Shown here piece after piece: positions 56,235 through 64,000 of a stretch of 64,000 nucleotides of DNA (positions within the stretch are counted from its first letter, which is position 1; the number at the start of each line of letters is the position of its first letter). A program made the position numbers and the translations under genes. The stretch spans positions 62,001 to 126,000 of the forward strand of contig NZ_JACYFC010000001.1 in assembly GCF_014803385.1 (NCBI RefSeq). The letters are read 5' to 3'. This DNA comes from Marinomonas colpomeniae (lineage in GTDB: Bacteria; Pseudomonadota; Gammaproteobacteria; Pseudomonadales; Marinomonadaceae). Under the pieces are notes generated by a model, which searched no databases, was not told the origin of the DNA, and was given only the letters and a program-made list of their open reading frames with translations.

Positions 56235-57008
56235 TTGAGTGTATTAGCCACAGGAACTGGGCTCGCCATGGTATTGGGCGTGCCTGTAGGACGCATAATC
56301 GGACAGTATTTTGGCTGGCGTACGACGTTTGCTCTTATCGCCATCACCGCGTTTATTATTATGTTGGCTCTGTATCGTTTACTTCCAAATTTACCGAGTT
56401 TGTTTTCAGGTTCTTTGAGTAAAGTGACAGAGGTGTTGGGCAATCGCCTGTTGCTCACTATGTATTTGTTTATTTTCCTGATATTCGCTGCCCATTACAC
56501 AGCTTATAGCTATATTGAACCATTCCTAGCCGAGATAGGATTAATCACTGGTAGTTTCACTACATTGATATTATTACTTTTTGGTGGTGCTGGGATCTTT
56601 GGCAGTATTTTGTTCAGTTTCTTTGGCGAAAAGTCGAGCAGTTTGATGCTGGTTGTAGGCGTTATTGTGATGTCTTGTTCTATGGCTGCTTTGTTGTTTG
56701 TTGTCGAAAGTACCTATTGGTTAATCGCCAGTGTTTTGTTTTGGGGAGCGTCTCTTATGATTATTGCCCTCAGCATGCAAATTCGAGTTTTGAAGGTAGA
56801 TGAAACCGCGTCCGACATTATTATGTCTTTGTACTCTGGCATTATTAATCTTGGAATAGGCGCTGGCGCTTTGATCGGTGGTCAGGTTATCCACACTATT
56901 GGGTTGGACAATATTGGTTTTACTGGTGCTTTGCTTAGTGTTATCGGGCTTGTTGTCGTGATTATCTTATTGCGAAAAATTAGGTTGAATGAAGAAGCTA
57001 CTTTATGA
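56235..57008 (+). pseudogene. 5'-truncated MFS efflux transporter (SotB/AraJ-like)
   Basis: A 257-aa frame beginning at a TTG and covering roughly helices 5-12 of a 12-helix major facilitator (LATGTGLAMVLGVPVGR and GQYFGWRTTF are the SotB/AraJ mid-protein motif). About 130 N-terminal residues are missing. An in-frame stop at 56223-56225 closes the frame just upstream, and no homologous N-terminus is visible there. The remaining sequence is intact, so the deletion may be recent. It abuts the binding protein gene of the sensor cluster. Confidence 0.75.
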
Positions 57009-57062
57009 ATGTTTATGCTAGTGTGATTTGACTTTAGTGGTTAATCAAAAGGAGAAATTAAT

Positions 57063-57416
57063 ATGATGGAAAAAGAATACTTAGGCAGTTGTCATTGTGG
57101 TGAAATTCAGTTCAAAATCAAAAGTGATTTCCCCGAATTGACGACTTGTGACTGTTCTATTTGTCTTCGTAAAAATGCTTTGATGGTGAAAGTACATGAA
57201 AGTAATTTCACGTTATTGAAGGGCGAAGAGTCTCTTTCTGAATATCAATTTCATACCAATACAGCGCGTCATTTCTTTTGCAATAAATGCGGCGTTTACC
57301 CATTTCATCGAAAGCGTGTCACACCTGATAATCTGGGTATTAATGTTTTCTGCTTGGAAGGGTTTGACCCTACAGGAATTCCGGTTCGTGCCACTGTCGG
57401 CGCTGGAATGAAATAA
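57063..57416 (+). CDS. GFA family zinc-binding protein
   Basis: A 117-aa member of the glutathione-dependent formaldehyde-activating (GFA/CENP-V) family. Zinc cysteines are in SCHCGEIQF, TTCDCSICLRKN and FFCNKCGVYPFH. Family members form or use glutathione adducts, but most are uncharacterised. AAGGAG precedes two consecutive ATG codons at 57063 and 57066. Its stop overlaps the next gene's ATG by one base (TAATG). Confidence 0.9.
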   Translation: MMEKEYLGSCHCGEIQFKIKSDFPELTTCDCSICLRKNALMVKVHESNFTLLKGEESLSEYQFHTNTARHFFCNKCGVYPFHRKRVTPDNLGINVFCLEGFDPTGIPVRATVGAGMK

Positions 57417-58642
57417 TGATTGAGATTAAAAACTCACAAGATTTGATGCGTTTACGTCGACTTGCACTGGCCTCACAAGGGTTATTACAGGCGCAGCCTT
57501 TCGGACGAGGTTTAGTTGGCGCGCGTAACGCCGTGAATCATTTAGGTTATGTGCAAATCGATACCATTTCGGTAGTGGAACGAGCACACCACCATGTGCT
57601 TCACTCTAGAGTGCCTAAGTTCGATCCCGCGATGACGAATCAAATGTTGCTCGATGGTGATGTCTTCGAATATTGGTCACATGCGGCGGCGTTCCTACCA
57701 ATCGATGACTTTCGTTTTTTCTTACCTTATAAACATGCAATCAAAAGTGGCCAAACGCATTGGAATAAAAACCCTGATAAAAAACTGATGGCAGAGCTTC
57801 TAGAAAGAGTTCGTCTAGAGGGGCCATTACGTTCCAGAGACGTCGAAACGAAAGTGAATAATCGTGCAGGGTGGTGGGATTGGAAACCCGCAAAAAAAGC
57901 GCTAGAACAGTTGTACATGGAAGGTGACTTGATGGTGTGTGATCGTGCTGGTTTTCAAAAAAGCTATGATTTGACCGAACGAGTACTCCCTTCCCACATT
58001 AATACAAGCGTGCCGGATACCGAAGAATTAGCGCAGCATATGCTTGATCAGCAACTTCGTTGTTATGGATTAGTGTCTTTAAAAAGTTTGACGTATCTAC
58101 GACGAAATACTGAATTGCGCAACACAATGAAGGGTTTGGTTAATGAGCGTTTAGCGCAAGGTTTATTAGAATCTGTACAGCTTAATAACGGAGATATCTT
58201 TTTTATAGAAGCTGATGCCTTTGATCGTCGACTCCCTAATTTGAGCAATCGCTTGTCAATATTATCGCCATTCGATAACAGTGTCATACAGCGTGATCGA
58301 CTCAGGAGCTTATTTCAATATGACTATCAAATTGAATGTTATGTACCAGAAGCCAAACGTCAGTATGGTTATTTTTCTTTGCCACTTCTTTTTCGTGGAG
58401 AATTTATTGGCCGCATGGACTGTAAAGCTTACCGAAAAGAACGTCGCTTAGAAATCAAATTTCTGCATTTAGAATCAACTATTAAGCAACATGGTTTTGA
58501 TGATGCCCAGATTATTAGCGCCTTTGCTGATGCCATTGAATCCTTTCGACAATTTCAGCAATGTGACTTTGTATCACTAACGAATGCTTCTCCAAGAACT
58601 CTTATATTACCTCTGAGAAACGCATTAGAAGCGCTAGATTAA
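57416..58642 (+). CDS. ycaQ: YcaQ-family winged-helix DNA glycosylase
   Basis: A 408-aa protein of the HTH_42 family (AlkZ/YcaQ). E. coli YcaQ (AlkX) unhooks interstrand crosslinks and removes alkylated purines. The catalytic-type QxD is present in GYVQIDTISVVERAHH (residues about 45-60). Tandem winged helices follow, with SILSPFDNSVIQRDRL near residue 285 typical of the C-terminal part. Translation is coupled to the GFA gene upstream. Confidence 0.9.
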   Translation: MIEIKNSQDLMRLRRLALASQGLLQAQPFGRGLVGARNAVNHLGYVQIDTISVVERAHHHVLHSRVPKFDPAMTNQMLLDGDVFEYWSHAAAFLPIDDFRFFLPYKHAIKSGQTHWNKNPDKKLMAELLERVRLEGPLRSRDVETKVNNRAGWWDWKPAKKALEQLYMEGDLMVCDRAGFQKSYDLTERVLPSHINTSVPDTEELAQHMLDQQLRCYGLVSLKSLTYLRRNTELRNTMKGLVNERLAQGLLESVQLNNGDIFFIEADAFDRRLPNLSNRLSILSPFDNSVIQRDRLRSLFQYDYQIECYVPEAKRQYGYFSLPLLFRGEFIGRMDCKAYRKERRLEIKFLHLESTIKQHGFDDAQIISAFADAIESFRQFQQCDFVSLTNASPRTLILPLRNALEALD

Positions 58643-58644
58643 AT

Positions 58645-58683
58645 AGTCAGAAGAAATGGTAAGTTGTTTTACTTCTTCTGACT
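58645..58683. terminator. Stem-loop between convergent ycaQ and lldD
   Basis: 11-bp outer stem (58645-58655 with 58673-58683) plus an inner GTAA/TTAC pairing. Begins three bases after the ycaQ stop. No long U-tract. Confidence 0.65.
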
Positions 58684-58717
58684 CCGTATTAGTTGATTGA
58701 TATTTCTTGTCTATTAT

Positions 58718-59869
58718 TTAAAATCTAAAGCGTAAGTTTTCTTTAGATAGTTGATCAATAGAGGTTTTCCCCATCAATTTCATGTCTCGTTCGAGTTCTG
58801 ATTTCATTAATCCTAATGCTCTTTCTACACCTGGTTGACCTGCGGCGGCAAGAGGATAAAGATACATTCTTCCGATACCAACGGCTTTTGCGCCAAGTGA
58901 TAAGGCTTTCAAAACATGGGTGCCGCGCTGGACGCCGCTGTCGAAGATGACATCAATTTCATCGCCCACTTCATCGACAATTTCTGCTAGCTGATCAAAC
59001 GAACTACGTGAACCATCTAGCTGACGTCCGCCGTGGTTAGATATAATCACGCCAGTACAGCCAATTTCCACGGCTTTACGAGCATCTTCTCTGCTCATGA
59101 TGCCTTTCAAACAAAACTGTCCGTCCCAGAATTTCACCATTTCTGCCACGTCATCCCAGTTCATCGAAGGATCAAGCATGTTGGTAAAGTAGTCACCAAT
59201 TGATGTTGCGCCATTGCCCATATCAACGTGTTCATCCAGTTGCGGCAAGCTGAAAGCTTCGTGAGTGACGTAGTTAATGCCCCACATAGGTTTCAATACA
59301 AATTGCAGCATGCCTTTCAAATTCAATTTAAAAGGGATAGAAAACCCTGTTCGCAGGTCTCGTTCACGGTTGCCGCCGGTGATGGAATCGACCGTTAACA
59401 TCATGACTTGTACGCCTGCGTCTTTTGCTCGTTGCATCATGGCGCGGTTTAATTCGCGGTCTTTATGGAAGTAAAACTGATAAACCTGAGGCGTGTTCGT
59501 TTGTTTAGCTATCTCTTCCATGCTGACGGTACCAAGAGAAGATACACCAAACATGGTGCCGTATTTTTCCGCTGCGCCAGCAACTGCACGTTCACCGTCG
59601 TGATGAAATAAGCGCTGTAAAGCTGTCGGAGAGCAGTAAACCGGCATGTCTAGTTTTTGGCCCATAATAGTGACAGAAAGGTCTACATCTTTAACGCCTG
59701 TTAATACACTTGGTACAAGGTCACATGTCTCAAAGGCGGCGGTGTTACGGCGGTAAGTGGATTCATCGTCAGAGCCACCGTCAATGTAATTAAAGATCGG
59801 GCTGGGTAAGCGTTTCTTGGCCAAGATCCGAAAGTCGTGAAAATTATGACAGTCTTTTAGTCGCATCAT
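58718..59869 (-). CDS. lldD: FMN-dependent L-lactate dehydrogenase (alpha-hydroxy-acid oxidase family)
   Basis: A 383-aa FMN enzyme (E. coli LldD 396 aa) oxidising L-lactate to pyruvate at the membrane. NYIDGGSDDE, the SNHGGRQLDGS active site with catalytic His and Arg, and DSGVQRGTHVLKALSLGAKA for FMN phosphate are all present. Related 2-hydroxyacid oxidases cannot be excluded. Divergent LysR starts 134 nt away. The matching lactate permease is about 20 kb distant. Confidence 0.88.
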   Translation of the reverse strand: MMRLKDCHNFHDFRILAKKRLPSPIFNYIDGGSDDESTYRRNTAAFETCDLVPSVLTGVKDVDLSVTIMGQKLDMPVYCSPTALQRLFHHDGERAVAGAAEKYGTMFGVSSLGTVSMEEIAKQTNTPQVYQFYFHKDRELNRAMMQRAKDAGVQVMMLTVDSITGGNRERDLRTGFSIPFKLNLKGMLQFVLKPMWGINYVTHEAFSLPQLDEHVDMGNGATSIGDYFTNMLDPSMNWDDVAEMVKFWDGQFCLKGIMSREDARKAVEIGCTGVIISNHGGRQLDGSRSSFDQLAEIVDEVGDEIDVIFDSGVQRGTHVLKALSLGAKAVGIGRMYLYPLAAAGQPGVERALGLMKSELERDMKLMGKTSIDQLSKENLRFRF

Positions 59870-60002
59870 TGTGTCCTTTATTTTTTTAGTTGATCATTTT
59901 ATGAATCCAGTCACTACTATAGTCCGAGTTTGATTTATAATAAATACAACACAAAATAATAAACTCTTTCCTAAAACGTCTTAATGAAAAAGAGATAACA
60001 AA

Positions 60003-60917
60003 TTGAATTCAGCAGATTTAACCCTTTTTGTTTATGTATCCGATACGGGCTCTTTTAATAAGGCGGCTCAACTTGCTGAGCTGTCTACACCGGCTTTGAG
60101 CAAAAGAATCAGTCGTCTTGAGCAAGATCTTGGCGTGCAACTGATTCATCGTACGACAAGGCGACTCAACCTAACGGAAGCAGGCGAAAATCTTTATATC
60201 CATGCTAAAAATATAGAAGGCCAAGTCAGCGATGCCATCGCGTCGGTCTCGGCTTTTAGTCATGGACTGAGCGGAAACATAAAAATTTCGGTGCCAACCA
60301 TATCGGGAGAGTTGTTACTGGCAGAAGCCATTGCTGAGTTTTGTCAAATGTATCCCAATATCACAGTTGATATGCGCCTTGAAAACGACTTTGTTAATTT
60401 GCTTGAAGAAGGATTAGATCTGGCGGTTCGAACGGGCAAGTTGGAAGACTCTAGTTTGATTGCTAAGCCGTTAATTCAATCGAATTGGGTTGTGTGTTGT
60501 TCAACAAGTTACATTGAAAAATATGGTGAAGCGGCGAGTCTTGATGCACTCAAAGAGCATAACTGCCTGGCTTATACCTATCAGGCGCAAGGCTCGTTTG
60601 ATTGGCGCTTCGTTAAGAATGAGATAGGTAAAGATTCGATAGAAGAGAGCGTTCGCATTAGTGGCAGTTTGGCGACCAATAATGCTCAAGCATTGCGAAA
60701 AGCGGCGTTAGCGGGTTTTGGTATTGTTTATGTGCCGCGTTGTTGTGTTTATGAGGATTTACAGAAAGGAAGTTTGCAGGCCATTCTAACGGATTACCAA
60801 CCAAGGCAGCTGGGTGTCTATGCGATTTATCCTTTTACAAAGTATCTACCTGAAAAGTTAAAGTTACTCATAGAGCACATTAAGCAGGCGTATCAAAATA
60901 AGAGAGAATATTTTTGA
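60003..60917 (+). CDS. LysR family transcriptional regulator
   Basis: A 304-aa LysR protein with HTH at 1-60 (TGSFNKAAQLAELSTPALSKRISRLE, quoted by its ends TGSFNKAAQ and ALSKRISRLE) and an effector domain of the CrgA/DsdC-like class (GLSGNIKISVPTISG). TTG 60003 is the start; no in-frame ATG is near and AAGAGA lies upstream. Divergent to the lactate dehydrogenase gene, which it presumably controls. Confidence 0.88.
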   Translation: MNSADLTLFVYVSDTGSFNKAAQLAELSTPALSKRISRLEQDLGVQLIHRTTRRLNLTEAGENLYIHAKNIEGQVSDAIASVSAFSHGLSGNIKISVPTISGELLLAEAIAEFCQMYPNITVDMRLENDFVNLLEEGLDLAVRTGKLEDSSLIAKPLIQSNWVVCCSTSYIEKYGEAASLDALKEHNCLAYTYQAQGSFDWRFVKNEIGKDSIEESVRISGSLATNNAQALRKAALAGFGIVYVPRCCVYEDLQKGSLQAILTDYQPRQLGVYAIYPFTKYLPEKLKLLIEHIKQAYQNKREYF

Positions 60918-60938
60918 CGTTCTGGACTACAGAAACAA

Positions 60939-61913
60939 TTATTTTTCTAAAAGATGGTAGTTCGCGCAATTTTTAGAAATATCGCCATTTAAGGCATTGA
61001 TCAAGTTATCTACCGCGCACGTCACCATGGCTAAGCGAGTTTCGGCTGTAGCGGAACCAATGTGTGGGAACACAACGGCATTGTCCATTTTGCACAAAGG
61101 TGAACTTGCAGGTAATGGCTCAACGTCAAAGACGTCTAATCCAGCAGCACGAATGACGCCATTTTCTAACGCATCTATTAAAGCAGATTCATCAATGACT
61201 TTACCGCGGGATCCGTTAATGAAAATAGCGCTTTGCTTCATCATGGCAAATTCTGCCTTGCCAATTAAACCTTCCGTTTCTGCTGTTAACGGTGCCATAA
61301 CACAAACAAAATCAGACGTTTTGAGTAGCGACGCCATATCCATGTAGGTGGCGTTGAAGTCTCGCTCTGCGTCAGGTTTTTGGCTGCGATTACTGTACTG
61401 GATGTTCATATCAAAACCGAGATGAGCGCGTTTTGCAATGGCATAACCAATACGGCCCATGCCAATGATGCCTAAAGTCTTGCCATGAATATCCGTCCCG
61501 AAATGGTCTTCACCAATGCTTTTCGTCCAGCGTCCTTCGCGAACCATGTTAGACAATTCTATCGCTCGACGAGCAGTACACATAATGAGAGTGAAAATAG
61601 TGTCGGCAGTTGTTTCATTGAGAACACCTGGGGTGTGCATCAATGGAATTTTTCTGTTTGCCAAATAATTAAGATCGTATTGGTCGGTTCCAACAGAAAT
61701 AGTAGACGCAGCTTTTAGTTTGGAGGCTTTGTCTAAAATTTCTGGACTCATATCGACACTAGAGCCGATTAAGCCCTCTGTTTCAGCAAGAGCTGAAAAA
61801 AATTCAATTTTGTTGGTGTCATCTATTTTTTCAAAATAGCTAACATCAAAATGCGCTTTCAGTGTTGCAAGTGCATGTTCAGGAATTTTCTTATACAGAA
61901 GGACTTTTTTCAT
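60939..61913 (-). CDS. D-2-hydroxyacid dehydrogenase (2-ketogluconate reductase type)
   Basis: A 324-aa NAD(P)-dependent reductase. The Rossmann motif is GIIGMGRIGYAIAKRA near residue 150, with the catalytic Arg in INGSRGKV, Glu in VFDVEPLP and His in FPHIGSAT. It resembles GhrB/TkrA and KguD (2-keto-6-phosphogluconate reductase). With the sugar kinase 22 nt upstream, it would turn 2-keto-6-phosphogluconate into 6-phosphogluconate. Glyoxylate/hydroxypyruvate reduction is the alternative. Confidence 0.88.
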   Translation of the reverse strand: MKKVLLYKKIPEHALATLKAHFDVSYFEKIDDTNKIEFFSALAETEGLIGSSVDMSPEILDKASKLKAASTISVGTDQYDLNYLANRKIPLMHTPGVLNETTADTIFTLIMCTARRAIELSNMVREGRWTKSIGEDHFGTDIHGKTLGIIGMGRIGYAIAKRAHLGFDMNIQYSNRSQKPDAERDFNATYMDMASLLKTSDFVCVMAPLTAETEGLIGKAEFAMMKQSAIFINGSRGKVIDESALIDALENGVIRAAGLDVFDVEPLPASSPLCKMDNAVVFPHIGSATAETRLAMVTCAVDNLINALNGDISKNCANYHLLEK

Positions 61914-61935
61914 CGTATTTTTCTTTTATTATGTT

Positions 61936-62895
61936 TTAGTTCGATCCTTCTAATTTAGCTAGTGCCGTGCGAGTTGGCAAACTTTCACTGTCACCACGAA
62001 CCTGTACGGCTAATGAGCCAAATAAGTTGCCACGCTTCGCTGCTTCAGCAACCGATTTACCATCAAGTAATGCAGAAATAACACCAGCAGCAAAACTATC
62101 ACCCGCACCAACTGTATCCACTACTTTAGCAACTGGGAAGCCTGCCACTGTGCCAGATTCACCGTCGGATGTTTTGTAGTAAGCGCCTGCACTGCCTAGT
62201 TTAACAATAACGGTTTTAGCGCCATTTTTAAGGTAGAAATCGGCAATAGCTTCAGGCTCTTCAGTACCAATAAGAATTTTACCTTCCTCTACACCAGGTA
62301 AAACGATGTCACTGGCAAACGCCAATTCATTGACGGTTTTGATCATGGTTTCTTGATCAGGCCATAATGTTGGGCGTAGGTTTGTATCAAATGTGATGCT
62401 GCAGCCTTGAGCTTTTGCGTACTCTAGTGCTTGAAAAATAGCTTCTCGCATAGAACTAGAAACGGCGGCAGCAACACCCGTTAGATGTAGGTGAGTACCT
62501 GCTTTAAATAAACTAGGATCAATATCCTTTGCATTTAATGTTGATGCTGCTGAGTTACGGCGAAAGTATTCAACCGCGGGATCACTGCCATCTGTTTGGC
62601 TGGTTTTCATCATGAAACCAGTAGGGTATTCCGCTGTTTCAGAGATCGAATTAGTTAAAATGTTTTCTTTGCTGATGGCTTTTCGAATGTATTCACCAAG
62701 GCAATCTTTGCCAACTTTGCTCACGTAGCTTGATTCAAATCCAAGGCGTGCCATACCAATAGCAACATTGACTTCAGCGCCCGCTAAAAAACGGCTAAAT
62801 TCTTCCACATCCGCTAGGTTACCTGGTGTTTTAGCAACAAATAATCCCATTGCTTCGCCTAGTGTGACAAAGGAGTGTGCTTGATTCGTTTGCAT
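61936..62895 (-). CDS. PfkB-family sugar kinase (2-ketogluconate or KDG kinase)
   Basis: A 319-aa ribokinase-fold kinase. The N-terminal FVTLGEAMGLFVAKTPG and FLAGAEVNVAIGMARLG and the PfkB signature DTVGAGDSFAAGV near residue 252, with catalytic Asp, are clear. The start resembles KguK (2-ketogluconate kinase) and KdgK (2-keto-3-deoxygluconate kinase) equally by class; the neighbouring 2-hydroxyacid dehydrogenase favours KguK. A palindromic LacI-type operator lies about 165 nt upstream. Confidence 0.88.
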   Translation of the reverse strand: MQTNQAHSFVTLGEAMGLFVAKTPGNLADVEEFSRFLAGAEVNVAIGMARLGFESSYVSKVGKDCLGEYIRKAISKENILTNSISETAEYPTGFMMKTSQTDGSDPAVEYFRRNSAASTLNAKDIDPSLFKAGTHLHLTGVAAAVSSSMREAIFQALEYAKAQGCSITFDTNLRPTLWPDQETMIKTVNELAFASDIVLPGVEEGKILIGTEEPEAIADFYLKNGAKTVIVKLGSAGAYYKTSDGESGTVAGFPVAKVVDTVGAGDSFAAGVISALLDGKSVAEAAKRGNLFGSLAVQVRGDSESLPTRTALAKLEGSN

Positions 62896-63058
62896 TATGT
62901 TCTATTCCTTACAATTATTTTGGAAAGTAATATTCCGATTTCATTTTTGTCGCTATTTTTTGATACTGACAAAAGCATATTACGTAAATATATTTAGCGA
63001 TGATGAAGTCAGATTAAGTGTTCAATTTATGTTCTAAATGTATAATATAAAGATAGCA

Positions 63059-63072
63059 TGGAATCGATTCCA
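63059..63072. promoter_or_regulatory. LacI-family operator palindrome before the sugar kinase gene
   Basis: TGGAATCGATTCCA is a perfect 14-bp palindrome with the central CG step typical of LacI-family sites, close in form to the Pseudomonas PtxS site. On the minus strand it covers the expected -35 of a promoter whose -10 (TATTAT) is at 63047-63042. Binding would repress the kinase-dehydrogenase operon. Confidence 0.75.
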
Positions 63073-63125
63073 CGAAAAGTCGAAGATGTTCTTACACTGT
63101 CTCCACATTAATACAATTGAATGGC

Positions 63126-64000
63126 TTAGGTTGAGTGGCGGGTAATCAGCTCAGCTACCAATTTTATATGCTGAGGGGATTCTTCATTGCCCTTTATCCT
63201 TGCTAATAAACGCTCGCAAGCGGTTTTTCCTATCTTTCGTGTTGGTTGGCGCATCACTGTAATGCCCCCTTCAAAAAGCTGAACCCATTCAGGATCATCT
63301 ATACCAATTAAACCAATATCTTGGACTACTTTTATATCAAGCTGTTTGAGTGCTTTTGCAGCGATCATGGTTGCGACACCATTGGTAGTGAAAATGGCTT
63401 TTTTACGTGTTGGATGCGATTGCACGAAGTTATTAATGATTGAGGCTATCGATTCTTTACTGACCTTATCTGTTTCAAAAACATCACATGACATCTTAGG
63501 ATTCTTGTTGATAAAGGCTTGAATCGCATCGACTCGTACTTGACGAAGATCAATCGCTAACGACTCTGTGATGACCAAAATGGCTTCGTAAGATTTTGAT
63601 TTTAAATGCTCGCAGGCTTCTGTAACGGCTGCCTCGTTGTCTAACCCAACAGAGTCAAAGCCAAGCGACGTATTGGTTCTATCTATCAATACGAGTGGAC
63701 ACGCCAGCTTTTTAAGATTGTCTATTTGCTTCGCTTCCATACCAGAGGTATTGACTATGATGCCATCGACTCTGTGATTTTCTAATAGTTCTAGATATCG
63801 GTCTTGCAGCTCTTTTTCGTTATCTGTATTACAAACCATCAGCATGTAGCCTTCGCGACGGCAAACATGCTCAATTCCTTGTAAAACATCAATGGAATAA
63901 GGGTTAGTCACATCGGCAAACATAAGGCCGATTACTTTCGAATGACCGGCTCGTAACATGCGAGCAGAATGATTTGGACGAAAGCCTAAATGTTCGATTG
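63126..64000 (-). CDS. LacI family transcriptional regulator (partial; N-terminus outside the window)
   Basis: The frame is open to the window edge; 291 residues are present. It enters in IEHLGFRPNHSARMLRAGHS, the end of the LacI DNA-binding region and hinge helix, so about 40 residues of HTH are missing. A periplasmic-binding-like effector domain follows (GLMFADVTNPY, VDGIIVNTSG, GIDDPEWVQLF). It is upstream of the sugar kinase on the same strand and probably binds the palindrome at 63059-63072. PtxS (2-ketogluconate) or KdgR-like roles fit. An internal ATG at 63959 is not the true start. Confidence 0.92.
   Translation of the reverse strand, partial: IEHLGFRPNHSARMLRAGHSKVIGLMFADVTNPYSIDVLQGIEHVCRREGYMLMVCNTDNEKELQDRYLELLENHRVDGIIVNTSGMEAKQIDNLKKLACPLVLIDRTNTSLGFDSVGLDNEAAVTEACEHLKSKSYEAILVITESLAIDLRQVRVDAIQAFINKNPKMSCDVFETDKVSKESIASIINNFVQSHPTRKKAIFTTNGVATMIAAKALKQLDIKVVQDIGLIGIDDPEWVQLFEGGITVMRQPTRKIGKTACERLLARIKGNEESPQHIKLVAELITRHST

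Noticed and set aside
1-64000. tRNA, rRNA, CRISPR arrays, transposases or phage integrase
   Set aside because: None seen on either strand on reading through; no transposase-like protein and no regularly spaced repeats apart from the short dnaJ leader.

Overview
The window looks like chromosome of a moderately AT-rich marine gammaproteobacterium, most like the Oceanospirillales (Marinomonas-like). This is inferred from gene content (grpE-dnaK-dnaJ, class II ilvC with ilvY, long-form GapDH, TAXI-type TRAP transporter, MocR regulator, several chemoreceptors), not from a marker gene. I see no rRNA, tRNA, CRISPR array, complete insertion sequence or prophage.

Layout. 0-5 kb: heat-shock operon (grpE end, dnaK with its own sigma-32 promoter, dnaJ), a uridine-kinase-family gene and two small envelope proteins. 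5-13 kb: central carbon genes, namely long GapDH behind a HexR-like box, a TauE/SafE permease, and glpD/glpR/glpK with recognisable GlpR operators but no glpF. 12-21 kb: housekeeping and signalling (DUF501, PilZ-like, MocR, MCP, peroxiredoxin, aroQ, pepQ, SRPBCC/effector-binding protein, cytochrome b561). 22-25.5 kb: TAXI receptor, fused TRAP permease and cupin. 25.9-32.6 kb: a redox/electrophile defence block with two tandem paralogous nitroreductases and divergent LysR, peroxiredoxin, NfsA-like reductase, outer membrane barrel, periplasmic MsrA and YghU-like GST. 32.8-36.9 kb: a soluble chemoreceptor fused to a solute-binding domain, a GGDEF-EAL protein and a DUF2892 protein. 37-42.7 kb: lactate permease, ModF-like ATPase, and an overlapping operon of secreted amidohydrolase, FixH/YtkA-like protein and diheme peroxidase. 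42.8-45.4 kb: ilvC and divergent ilvY.

46-57 kb looks like the accessory part. A frameshifted YHYH-domain lipoprotein gene and a 5'-truncated MFS transporter flank a cluster of a HAD phosphatase, a complete ferric/phosphosugar-type ABC importer and, divergently, an AT-rich response regulator, sensor kinase and second solute-binding protein. I read this as a three-component sensing system (in the style of HptRSA or PgtABC) controlling an importer for a phosphorylated or otherwise anionic solute whose product the HAD enzyme may dephosphorylate. The substrate is not determined.

57-64 kb: GFA-family enzyme coupled to a YcaQ-family DNA glycosylase; FMN L-lactate dehydrogenase with divergent LysR; then a LacI-family regulator (cut by the window edge), PfkB kinase and 2-hydroxyacid dehydrogenase resembling the Pseudomonas ptxS-kguK-kguD 2-ketogluconate module, with a perfect 14-bp palindromic operator before the kinase.

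Many intergenic gaps, especially between convergent genes, carry clear intrinsic terminators, which helps define transcription units.
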